Of a DNA stretch of 64,000 bases, positions 38,981 to 45,446 are shown piece after piece (the stretch's first letter is position 1; each line of letters opens with the position of its first letter). The notes beneath the pieces were generated by a model that saw only the letters and a list, made by a program, of their open reading frames with translations, ran no database searches and was not told the origin of the DNA. The stretch is from Verrucomicrobiota bacterium (GTDB lineage Bacteria; Verrucomicrobiota; Verrucomicrobiia; Limisphaerales; PALSA-1396): NCBI GenBank assembly GCA_016200005.1, contig JACQFP010000046.1, forward strand, positions 78,743 to 142,742. Direction: 5' to 3'. The translations under genes and the position numbers were made by a program.

Positions 38981-39055
38981 TTGGAGTTCAAGCTTTAGCT
39001 TGTTCCGCAAAGATGAAGGCCATACAAGGAGACAGGCAAAAGCTTGAACTCCAAC
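38981..39055. repeat. REP pair 1 (upstream of the RAYT gene)
   Basis: TTGGAGTTCAAGCTTTAGCT(TG) at 38981-39002 and CAAAAGCTTGAACTCCAAC at 39037-39055 are inverted. Each unit has a GGAG box, then a small hairpin CAAGCT-TT-AGCTTG; the second is degenerate (CAAGCTTTTG). A short remnant GGACTCCAAC follows at 39057-39066. The element starts at the base after the thyA stop and ends 13 bases before the RAYT start codon. Confidence 0.88.
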
Positions 39056-39068
39056 GGGACTCCAACTG

Positions 39069-39674
39069 ATGTATCTCTGGCAAAAACTGAACGCAAAGCA
39101 GCGCGAGGAACTGTTTGAGTATCGCCGCTTCAACGACCGTCCCTGGCATAGCCCACCGCATCTTGAGAGCCAGAATGGCCGCTATTTGCTTACGGCTGCT
39201 TGCTACGAGCACCATCACGTCGTCGGTAAAACACCGGAACGATTGGCTGATTTTGCCAGGCGTCTGTTGGAGACTTTGGAAACGTGGTCTGAGGAGATTC
39301 ATGCATGGTGCGTCCTGCCCAATCATTACCACGCTTTGGTTTTGGCAGGAAAATTACCCGACTTGCTCCACGGCATTGGCCAAATGCATGGACGAACCGC
39401 GTTCGATTGGAACGGAGACGACAATAAGCGGGGACGCAAGGTTTGCTTTAATTGCGCTGAAACCGGAATGAAATCGGATCGGCACTTTTGGGCGACGCTC
39501 AATTATATTCATCATAATCCAGTTCATCATGGCTATGTCCAACATTGGCGGGACTGGCCGTTTTCGAGCGGAGCGGCCTTCCTGGAGAAAGTCGGGAGGG
39601 AGAGCGCATTGGAACTATGGAAGGAGTATCCGATTGCTGATTACGGCAAGAGTTGGGATCCGCCAGCATTGTAG
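39069..39674 (+). CDS. REP-associated tyrosine transposase (RAYT, Y1_Tnp)
   Basis: The 201-residue protein has the HUH nuclease motif 'WCVLPNHYHALVL' (His86-Tyr87-His88) and the catalytic tyrosine in 'ATLNYIHHNPVHHGYVQ' (Tyr146), the arrangement of IS200-like and RAYT proteins. The closing 'EYPIADYGKSWDPP' is typical of a RAYT subgroup. RAYTs cut single-stranded REP hairpins and are usually single-copy and vertically kept. Here REP-like pairs lie immediately on both sides, which supports the assignment over a plain IS200 element. It lies between thyA and folA on the same strand. No clear ribosome site precedes the ATG. Confidence 0.9.
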   Translation: MYLWQKLNAKQREELFEYRRFNDRPWHSPPHLESQNGRYLLTAACYEHHHVVGKTPERLADFARRLLETLETWSEEIHAWCVLPNHYHALVLAGKLPDLLHGIGQMHGRTAFDWNGDDNKRGRKVCFNCAETGMKSDRHFWATLNYIHHNPVHHGYVQHWRDWPFSSGAAFLEKVGRESALELWKEYPIADYGKSWDPPAL

Positions 39675-39681
39675 GTTTTCG

Positions 39682-39754
39682 CGTTGGAGTTCAACCTTCA
39701 GGTTGTTCCGCAAATCACTTCATAAACCGACAAGCTAAAGCTTGAACTCCAACG
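39682..39754. repeat. REP pair 2 (downstream of the RAYT gene)
   Basis: CGTTGGAGTTCAACCTTCAG(GTTG) at 39682-39705 and CAAGCTAAAGCTTGAACTCC(AACG) at 39731-39754 are inverted. The first unit's stem is CAACCT-TC-AGGTTG, the second's CAAGCT-AA-AGCTTG. The stem differs from pair 1 by compensatory C/G changes while GTTGGAGTTCA is constant. Confidence 0.9.
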
Positions 39755-39786
39755 TGAATGCCGGCCGAGAAAAGCGGGAGTTGTAA

Positions 39787-39858
39787 GTTGGAGTTCAGCC
39801 TTTAGGCTGTTCCAGGAATCAGTTGATAAACCGACAAGCTAAAGCTTGAACTCCAACG
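39787..39858. repeat. REP pair 3 (abutting the folA start)
   Basis: GTTGGAGTTCAGCCTTTAGG(CTG) at 39787-39809 and CAAGCTAAAGCTTGAACTCC(AACG) at 39835-39858 are inverted. The first stem is CAGCCT-TT-AGGCTG, again changed in a compensated way. From 39826 to 39861 it is identical to the end of pair 2 (ATAAACCGACAAGCTAAAGC...), so the two arose by duplication. Its last G is the first base of the folA GTG. Confidence 0.9.
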
Positions 39859-40364
39859 TGAAATCTTTCAAAGCCATCGCCGCCATGTCACTCAACCGCG
39901 TGATTGGAGCGGGCAACAAAATCCCGTGGCATTTGCCGGAGGATTTCAGGTGGTTCAAACAAATGACCACCGGCCACGTCATCGTGATGGGGCGGAAAAC
40001 ATTTGAATCCATTGGCAAGCCGCTATCCAATCGCACCACGATTGTGTTGAGCCGGTCGCAGTTCGCCTGTCCTGGTGTGCAGACTATTGCCAGTCTTGAT
40101 GAGTTGCCGTCGTTGGTGGCCAACCGCCAGGTGTTCATCTGTGGTGGCGCGCAGCTTTACGAGCAGCTTCTGCCGCGTTGTTCCGATCTTTACCTCACGC
40201 TCGTCAAGCGAACCGTCGAAGGCGACGCGTTTTTTCCACCGTTTGAAGATCAGTTTGAGAAGGTGGTGGACATTCTGGAGCGACCGGAGTTCAAGATTAC
40301 GCACTACCGGAATCGCGATTGCTCGGCCACCCTCGCCCCCTTCGAGGGGGAGAGGGTAGGGTGA
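39858..40364 (+). CDS. folA: Dihydrofolate reductase
   Basis: The enzyme reduces dihydrofolate made by ThyA. From the GTG at 39858 (168 residues) it shows 'FKAIAAMSLNRVIGAGNKIP', 'WHLPEDFRWFKQMTTGHVIV' with the catalytic acidic residue, 'MGRKTFESIGKPLSNRTTIV' and 'VFICGGAQLYEQLLP'. Upstream of the GTG there is only REP sequence and no recognisable ribosome site; a TTG at 39846 is inside the REP. The last dozen residues ('TLAPFEGERVG') are coded by a palindromic repeat and are probably not part of the original protein. Confidence 0.93.
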   Translation: MKSFKAIAAMSLNRVIGAGNKIPWHLPEDFRWFKQMTTGHVIVMGRKTFESIGKPLSNRTTIVLSRSQFACPGVQTIASLDELPSLVANRQVFICGGAQLYEQLLPRCSDLYLTLVKRTVEGDAFFPPFEDQFEKVVDILERPEFKITHYRNRDCSATLAPFEGERVG

Positions 40365-40370
40365 GGGGGA
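40330..40370. repeat. Palindromic repeat over the folA stop codon
   Basis: CCCTCGCCCCCTTCGAGGGG(GAGAGGG) then TAGGGTGAGGGGG. It overlaps the 3' end of folA and the short gap to the convergent amidohydrolase gene, where it may also act as a bidirectional terminator. Confidence 0.7.
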
Positions 40371-40380
40371 AATCTCACGG

Positions 40381-41643
40381 CTACGACAACTTGAAGAAGC
40401 GGATGGCGTTCTCGCGCAGAATCCTTGCAGCCAAGCGTTCCGCGTCTTCACGACGGAAATAACCAGCGGCAAGTTTCTCTTCCAACACTTCACCAATCAA
40501 CTGCCGCGCCAGCTTGATCGTGCCGTAGGTTTCCTCGACATGCCAGTTGTCGCCGCCGAACATCAGGCGCGATTCGTCCGGCAGGGTTTCGATGGCCTCG
40601 TGCAGCGCGGGTTTGAAGTGCGACGGACTGAGCAGAAACGACCACGTCAGGTCCAGCCAGATGTTGCGATAGACGAAGGCCATCCCCAACAGGTCGCTAC
40701 TCCACGGATACGCGAGGTGCATCAGGAGAAATCGCGTGCGCGGATGACGCTCGATCAGACCGGCGGCTTTCAACGGGTGTGAGCCGCGAATGATGGCGGT
40801 GCCCAGATGCATTTGCATCGGAATGTCGCGCCCGCCCGCCAATCGGCAGAGCCGATCAACGACGAAATCACCAAACGCTTTTCGCTCGGACGGAGACGGC
40901 GAAGTTTTGCCCCAAGCCCGTCGTGCAAGTTTTTCGTCCGGTTCGTCGAAAGCCACGTCACGGTCGTAGGCCAGCGCATTTTTCAAAGCGACCTGGTGGC
41001 GCGACGCCATGCCGTCCACGAGTTGTTCGAGCGCGGCGACGTAATCGTCGAAAGAAGCGGGTTTCAATCCAAGCCGCTTGAGAAGGGCGTGCGCGCTGTT
41101 GCCGTTGTGATCGCGCGATTCGGGATGCCAGCCGCAGGCGAAGCTGTTGATTCGCATGACCGAGTTGTAGTTGTTGCCCAAAGCCTGATGCGCGTCGAGC
41201 ACTGGATCAGTGTAGGGATCGGTAATCAGTCGCTCGATGCCTGCGCGCCGCAATACTTCCTTGCACCAGTCGGGGCGGCGATGATGCTCGCGCACGGCGT
41301 CGTCGAGCGCTTTCCAGTTATCTCGCGTGATCGCGGGTTCGCCTTCACCGTAAAGCTCCGTCACGGCGCGGACGAGATTACGCACAAGTGAATTGGACCC
41401 GCTGTTCTCCAGGAACGGTGCCAGCGCTTCACAGGTCGTCGCGCCGACGGCGGCGAGCATGGGATCGCTGTCGCGGGTTTCCGAAGGTAGCGTGTAAGGT
41501 CGTGCCTGCGTCCAACCGGCGTAGCTTTGCTGGAACAATTGCAGGAGGTTGACCTCGCGATTGAGCAGGATTTCAGGAATGTGATGCTCGTGGACATCTA
41601 CAACGCCGGTGGCGGCAATGAAATCTCGAATGGACTGTGGCAT
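40381..41643 (-). CDS. Amidohydrolase-family protein (Amidohydrolase_2)
   Basis: The 420-residue protein shows the TIM-barrel metal-site pattern: 'VVDVHEHHIPEILL' (HxH-type first strand), 'DIPMQMHLGTAIIRG' (His), 'RFLLMHLAYPWSSDLLG' (His) and 'RLMFGGDNWHVEETYG' with the Asp after strand 8. The overall look is of the PF04909 group that includes decarboxylases, lactonases and uronate isomerase-like enzymes. The substrate is not identifiable. It stands alone, convergent with folA, and is followed 107 bases away by a TauE-like gene. Confidence 0.85.
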   Translation of the reverse strand: MPQSIRDFIAATGVVDVHEHHIPEILLNREVNLLQLFQQSYAGWTQARPYTLPSETRDSDPMLAAVGATTCEALAPFLENSGSNSLVRNLVRAVTELYGEGEPAITRDNWKALDDAVREHHRRPDWCKEVLRRAGIERLITDPYTDPVLDAHQALGNNYNSVMRINSFACGWHPESRDHNGNSAHALLKRLGLKPASFDDYVAALEQLVDGMASRHQVALKNALAYDRDVAFDEPDEKLARRAWGKTSPSPSERKAFGDFVVDRLCRLAGGRDIPMQMHLGTAIIRGSHPLKAAGLIERHPRTRFLLMHLAYPWSSDLLGMAFVYRNIWLDLTWSFLLSPSHFKPALHEAIETLPDESRLMFGGDNWHVEETYGTIKLARQLIGEVLEEKLAAGYFRREDAERLAARILRENAIRFFKLS

Positions 41644-41749
41644 AGCGTTCAGGGATTTGAAATGTGCGCGAAGCTTGAGTTAATCTTCAATTGCTGCAAA
41701 TAAAAAACTTCCGCTGTGGGATCGGGTCGCGAGAATTGCTTGAGAAGAA

Positions 41750-42106
41750 TTATTTGAAAAACAACAGACGGCATCCGACCAAAACCAGGAATCCGCCGAA
41801 GCCGCGCTTGAGATTGGCCGAAGAGATTTGCGTCGTGAGCCACGCGCCAGCGTAACCGCCGAGGATGGCCATCGGAGCAAGCGACAACGCCACGCGCCAA
41901 TCCAGATTCCCCTGCTGGTAGTGCTTGAACGAGCCCATCAGCGCAGTGGGAATGATGACGGCCAGCGAAGTGCCCACCGCGCGTTTGATGTCCATCGTCA
42001 TGAAGAAGATCATCGCCGGCACCATGACGATGCCGCCGCCTACGCCGAACAAACCGCTGGCCACACCGCTGACCAGCCCGATGATCCCGGCCATCAAATA
42101 ATTCAT
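41750..42106 (-). CDS. Half-size TauE/SafE-family membrane protein
   Basis: The ATG at 42106 gives 118 residues. The start 'MNYLMAGIIGLVSGVASGLF' followed by 'GVGGGIVMVPAMIFF' is the conserved TauE/SafE repeat motif (GxGGGxxxxP), and 'GTSLAVIIPTALMGSFKH' follows. Three to four helices are predicted. Full TauE/SafE proteins carry two such halves (about 250 residues); short single-repeat forms exist and probably dimerise. The family exports sulfite or organosulfur anions, but the substrate here is open. Confidence 0.85.
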   Translation of the reverse strand: MNYLMAGIIGLVSGVASGLFGVGGGIVMVPAMIFFMTMDIKRAVGTSLAVIIPTALMGSFKHYQQGNLDWRVALSLAPMAILGGYAGAWLTTQISSANLKRGFGGFLVLVGCRLLFFK

Positions 42107-42218
42107 GGTTGGTTTGTGCACCGTGCAACCAATGGCGACAACTCTTTTTTCCATCCGCCAAAACAGAACCATTCAGTCGAACGCGGCGCTCATCGTGGCT
42201 TTCCGCTTGAAGCCAGAG

Positions 42219-42247
42219 CCACCCCCTGACCCCTCCCAGGAGGGGAA
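42219..42247. repeat. Half-copy of the ACCCACCCCTGACCCCTCCC family at a start codon
   Basis: ACCCCCTGACCCCTCCC-AGGAGGGGAA ends two bases before the GTG chosen for the next gene. Its AGGAGGGG arm would serve as, or mask, the ribosome-binding site. Confidence 0.7.
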
Positions 42248-42248
42248 G

Positions 42249-42959
42249 GTGATTCGTCGGGTTGGCGCAGGATTTGAATTGCGGCACGTCGAGGACTGTG
42301 ACTGCGCCGAAGACAGGTTGCGATCCATGACCCTCGCCGATCTGCGCGGCTTGGCGCAATTCACCGCAGCGGGTGCGTTTCGACCGCTCAAGTCAGCGCC
42401 GAATCTGCAATCGGGCTGGCGCATCGTTCTCCCGGATGAAACGAAACTCGAACTGGCGCTCAACCAGCTTTATCCCGGCGCCATTGCCGACTGGCACGCC
42501 GCGCAATTGTCGCAACCGCCGGTGACGCATTACCGCGATTTCGCCCAGCGTCAGACGGGCATGTATCGCATCACGACGATACTCAATGACGCGCAGGCGG
42601 CACAGGTCATTCGCGCGTGTTGCCACAAGAAGTTTTGCTTGAAGCGCAGGCTCTGGACAGTGGAGGGATTGCCGCCCGACGACGCGGCTGAAAAAAGTTT
42701 AATTCCCTGCTTGGAACCGTGCGCCGTTCTGTTGGAATTCGCCCGGAAATCCATGCGCATTGAGCAGCAAGACAAAATTGAAATCGCCACGGACGAGGCG
42801 GCCACAGTTGTCTGTGCGCTCCAAACCGCTCTGGAGCATCCTGCGCCCGGCGTTCGTGAAGCGGATTTCAACGCGCCCAATAATCCGAGACGCATTCAAC
42901 TGGTGCTGGAGAAACTTCGACCAACATTGAAGCCTGCCAGCGCGACCGATCCGGAATAG
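42249..42959 (+). CDS. Small Cys-motif protein, possible 4Fe-4S (DR2241-like)
   Basis: From the GTG at 42249 the protein has 236 residues; ATG 42327 is the alternative but would cut a conserved-looking opening ('AGFELRHVEDCDCAEDRL'). Notable are 'FRPLKSAPNLQSGWRIV' and five cysteines in the C-terminal half: Cys124, Cys125, Cys130 ('CCHKKFCLKRRLW') and Cys154, Cys158 ('IPCLEPC'). This pattern fits the iron-sulfur domain described in DR2241-type proteins linked to tetrapyrrole metabolism. I am not certain of the family. A TlpA-like thioredoxin gene follows after 33 bases. Confidence 0.6.
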   Translation: MIRRVGAGFELRHVEDCDCAEDRLRSMTLADLRGLAQFTAAGAFRPLKSAPNLQSGWRIVLPDETKLELALNQLYPGAIADWHAAQLSQPPVTHYRDFAQRQTGMYRITTILNDAQAAQVIRACCHKKFCLKRRLWTVEGLPPDDAAEKSLIPCLEPCAVLLEFARKSMRIEQQDKIEIATDEAATVVCALQTALEHPAPGVREADFNAPNNPRRIQLVLEKLRPTLKPASATDPE

Positions 42960-42992
42960 AAAATAGCCGATAACCACTCACTCCACCAAAGC

Positions 42993-44117
42993 ATGAAAAC
43001 AACTTTGTCCACCCCGTGTCGTCCTTCGTTCCGCTTGCTGACGCTGTTGTGCTTTGCGGCCATGAGTTGTTTGATGTCCGTCAATCAATCGCTCATCGCC
43101 GCCGAAACCCAACTCGATGACGCCGACAAGGCGTGGCAGGCCGTCGAGCAAGCGAGCCGTCCGCCGACGCCGCCGGCGGAATGGCGGACCACGCGGCCTT
43201 CGCAAGAGGAGATCATGAAATTCCGCGAGAGCCAGGGTAAACTGGCGGGTGAGGCGGCGGACAAGGCGAAGGATTTTTACACGCGCTTTCCGAAACACGA
43301 CAAGGCCGATGATGCGCGCAAGAAGGAATACGAGCTGACCGCCTTTGCTGTGCAACTGGGCAACACGAATCGGTTCGCCCGTCTCGAGGTCCTACAAAAC
43401 GAGCGGCTGAAAGATCCGAAGCTTGGCGACGATGAGCGCTTCGAATTGCGCACTCAGATGCTTCAGATGGCCGCCATGCGGAAGCAATCCGAAGGTGAAG
43501 CGGCCATGATGGCCGAATTTGAGAAGGGCGTGCGCGTGTTGCAAAAGGATTTTCCCAAGCGCGATGAAGTTTACGGCATGTTGCTCGAAGTCGCCTCCAG
43601 CAGCGAAGGTGACAAAGCGCGACAGATCGCCCAGGAAATCGTCAACGGCGCCGCCCCGACCGAGATCAAGGATGAAGCCAGAAAGTTGCTCAAGAAGATG
43701 GAGGCAGTGGGGAAACCCTTGCCGATCAGCTTCACGGCAGTGGACGGACGGAAAGTGGATCTGACCCAGATGCCGGGCAAGGTGGTGCTGGTGGATTTTT
43801 GGGCGACCTGGTGCGGCCCGTGTGTGGCCGAACTGCCGAATGTGAAGGCGGCCTACGATAAACTGCACCCGAAGGGGTTTGAAATCGTTGGCATCAGCTT
43901 CGATCAGGAAAAGGAAAAGCTCGTGAAGTTTGTGGCGGAGAAAAAGATGGCCTGGCCACAGTATTTCGACGGCAAAGGTTGGGAGAATGCGTTTGGCAAG
44001 GAGTACGGCATCAGCAGCATTCCCGCCATGTGGCTGGTGGATAAGAAGGGCAATCTGCGCGATGTGAACGGTCGCGACGGTCTGGCCGCGAAGGTTGAAA
44101 AGCTATTGGCAGAATGA
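42993..44117 (+). CDS. TlpA/ResA-like thioredoxin-fold protein
   Basis: The 374-residue protein has a signal peptide ending near 'NQSLIAAETQ', a long helical charged region (about residues 40-230) and a C-terminal redoxin domain with 'GKVVLVDFWATWCGPCVAEL' (Cys274 and Cys277), 'GFEIVGISFDQEKEKLVKFV' and the cis-Pro in 'YGISSIPAMWLVDKKG'. Such proteins work in the periplasm on disulfides, for example in cytochrome c maturation. The helical N-terminal part is typical of Planctomycetota/Verrucomicrobiota forms and may bind partners. It follows the Cys-motif protein gene closely. Confidence 0.9.
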   Translation: MKTTLSTPCRPSFRLLTLLCFAAMSCLMSVNQSLIAAETQLDDADKAWQAVEQASRPPTPPAEWRTTRPSQEEIMKFRESQGKLAGEAADKAKDFYTRFPKHDKADDARKKEYELTAFAVQLGNTNRFARLEVLQNERLKDPKLGDDERFELRTQMLQMAAMRKQSEGEAAMMAEFEKGVRVLQKDFPKRDEVYGMLLEVASSSEGDKARQIAQEIVNGAAPTEIKDEARKLLKKMEAVGKPLPISFTAVDGRKVDLTQMPGKVVLVDFWATWCGPCVAELPNVKAAYDKLHPKGFEIVGISFDQEKEKLVKFVAEKKMAWPQYFDGKGWENAFGKEYGISSIPAMWLVDKKGNLRDVNGRDGLAAKVEKLLAE

Positions 44118-44127
44118 TTAACGCGCA

Positions 44128-44207
44128 GGAGCCGAGGTAACGAGGCTCTGACTCCAGATCCGAAATCCACAATCCGCAATTAAACAGAGCCTCCTAACGT
44201 CGGCTGC
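44128..44207. repeat. Inverted repeat with GGAGCCGA...GAGGCTCTG arms
   Basis: The left arm GGAGCCGAGGTAACGAGGCT(CTG) (44128-44150) pairs with CAGAGCCTCCTAACGTCGGC(TGC) (44185-44207). The loop consists of seven-base units ATCCGAA, ATCCACA, ATCCGCA. It sits between the convergent tlpA-like and hypothetical genes. A single arm of the same family is at 46841-46880. Confidence 0.8.
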
Positions 44208-44213
44208 TACGAA

Positions 44214-44594
44214 TCACTTTTTTGGCGCAGGCGCAGGCGCCGTCAAAGGTGTCGTCGCCGGATGCGCCGGCAGCGTGGCTGGGACTGGCTTGGCCACCGG
44301 CTGCTGGATGTTGTATTTTAGAAGCAGGCGCGCAATGTCCGTGTTGGTCTTGGACGCCGCGGTCAGTTTGGTCAGAAAATCAGTGATCATCGGCACTGAA
44401 ATTTTGTTGTAGTCATCCACAAATTTCTGGTTTTCCTCGAGTTGCCTTCTCGCGATGCTCACTTGACGCAAGATGAATACGTCAAGGGTGAAGCTCAGAA
44501 AAATCAGGACTGCAAGCGTCGCAAGAAAGAATGTCCTGAGCGAGCGGACTTGCTCCTGCAACTCTTCAATGGAGGGACGGGGAGTGTCGTTCAT
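44214..44594 (-). CDS. Single-helix membrane protein with Pro/Ala-rich tail
   Basis: The 126-residue protein has a short N-terminal helix with 'ELQEQVRSL', one membrane helix at about residues 22-44 ('FFLATLAVLIFLSFTLDVFI'), a helical middle part and a tail rich in Pro, Ala and Thr ending in Lys-Lys. No family is recognised. The adjacent gene encodes a protein of the same design, so they may work as a pair. Confidence 0.65.
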   Translation of the reverse strand: MNDTPRPSIEELQEQVRSLRTFFLATLAVLIFLSFTLDVFILRQVSIARRQLEENQKFVDDYNKISVPMITDFLTKLTAASKTNTDIARLLLKYNIQQPVAKPVPATLPAHPATTPLTAPAPAPKK

Positions 44595-44613
44595 GTTGTC
44601 GTAGGGCTTGAAT

Positions 44614-44901
44614 TTACTTGGCGGCAGGTTTGGCAGGTGCCGGGGTTGAAGCTCCGGCGGAGTTTTTCGGGACGAGCGACTGGATCAGCGGCTCAAGCGA
44701 GGGATATTTCTTGCTGTATTCCTGGGTCTCATTGAGAAGCGACTGCATGAAGGTCCGATTGTAGTTAATCTGGACGATGGCCGGTTGCAACCCTCGAAGT
44801 TTACGAAGGCAATTGAAGTAATAACCCGTGAGCACAGCAGTACCAATAACACATGCCAGCAACACGACTAAAAGAACGGCGGCCAGAGGATTGTTTTTCA
44901 T
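44614..44901 (-). CDS. Small single-helix membrane protein
   Basis: The ATG at 44901 gives 95 residues; the frame is open further but would overlap apaG. One membrane helix lies at about residues 5-28 ('PLAAVLLVVLLACVIGTAVL'), followed by a helical segment with 'NYNRTFMQSLLNETQEYSKK' and a Pro/Ala/Lys tail. It resembles its downstream neighbour in layout ('helix, NYNR/DYNK region, Pro-Ala tail'). Function unknown. Confidence 0.65.
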   Translation of the reverse strand: MKNNPLAAVLLVVLLACVIGTAVLTGYYFNCLRKLRGLQPAIVQINYNRTFMQSLLNETQEYSKKYPSLEPLIQSLVPKNSAGASTPAPAKPAAK

Positions 44902-44972
44902 AAATGTTGGGCGGACTGTAACGACTTCCGTGCAATTGTCCATTGCGTTTTTTGGAAACGCCTTCGACCTCG

Positions 44973-45359
44973 CTAATTGGGTACCATCATCTTGAATCGC
45001 GGGATGCGCGTCAGAACCGTGCGCCCGACCGCGTCCACGCCCAGGTAGCTGCCCTCGGCCACCGCCGTGGGCGTGTCCAACAGGTGAAAACTGTTGTAGC
45101 TGAATTTGTCGCCCGGATCGATGGTGGGGAATTGGCCGATCACACCGGCGCCCTCCACGGCGGTGACCTCCCCGCGCGCATTCGTCACAACCCATTTGCG
45201 GCCTTTGATGGTGACGGAACAGTCCGTGTCGTTGTGGATGCTGATGAAATAGACAAAACAATGCGGTCGGTCTGCCGGGGTTTCGACCTGCGGCTGATAG
45301 ACGACGCGATCCACCGTCACGCGCAGACCGGGAGGCTCGAGGAAATCACCGCCACTCAT
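44973..45359 (-). CDS. apaG: ApaG-family protein
   Basis: The 128-residue protein has the ApaG length and blocks: 'CFVYFISIHNDTDCSVTIKG', 'RKWVVTNARGEVTAVEGAGV', 'IGQFPTIDPGDKFSYNSFHL' and the closing 'IPRFKMMVPN'. ApaG is a small beta-sandwich (fibronectin type III-like) protein; in enterobacteria it is associated with cation efflux and Ap4A metabolism, and its exact role is unsettled. It is divergent from the beta-CASP gene. Confidence 0.92.
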   Translation of the reverse strand: MSGGDFLEPPGLRVTVDRVVYQPQVETPADRPHCFVYFISIHNDTDCSVTIKGRKWVVTNARGEVTAVEGAGVIGQFPTIDPGDKFSYNSFHLLDTPTAVAEGSYLGVDAVGRTVLTRIPRFKMMVPN

Positions 45360-45446
45360 GCGCTCAATTTAACAAATCGCCTCACGGTCGCAAGCGCATC
45401 ATCATTCCAAACTCGACAATCAAAACGCGAACCGCATCCTTGCGCC

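Noticed and set aside
38981..39858. Plain IS200/IS605 element
   Set aside because: No tnpB or usual IS200 end structure is seen. The repeated GGAG-hairpin pairs on both sides and the protein's C-terminal 'DYGKSWDPP' fit a RAYT better.
44902..45261. N-terminal extension of the small membrane protein ending at 44614
   Set aside because: The extension overlaps apaG in another frame and is His/Arg/Gly-rich; the ATG at 44901 starts a normal membrane helix.
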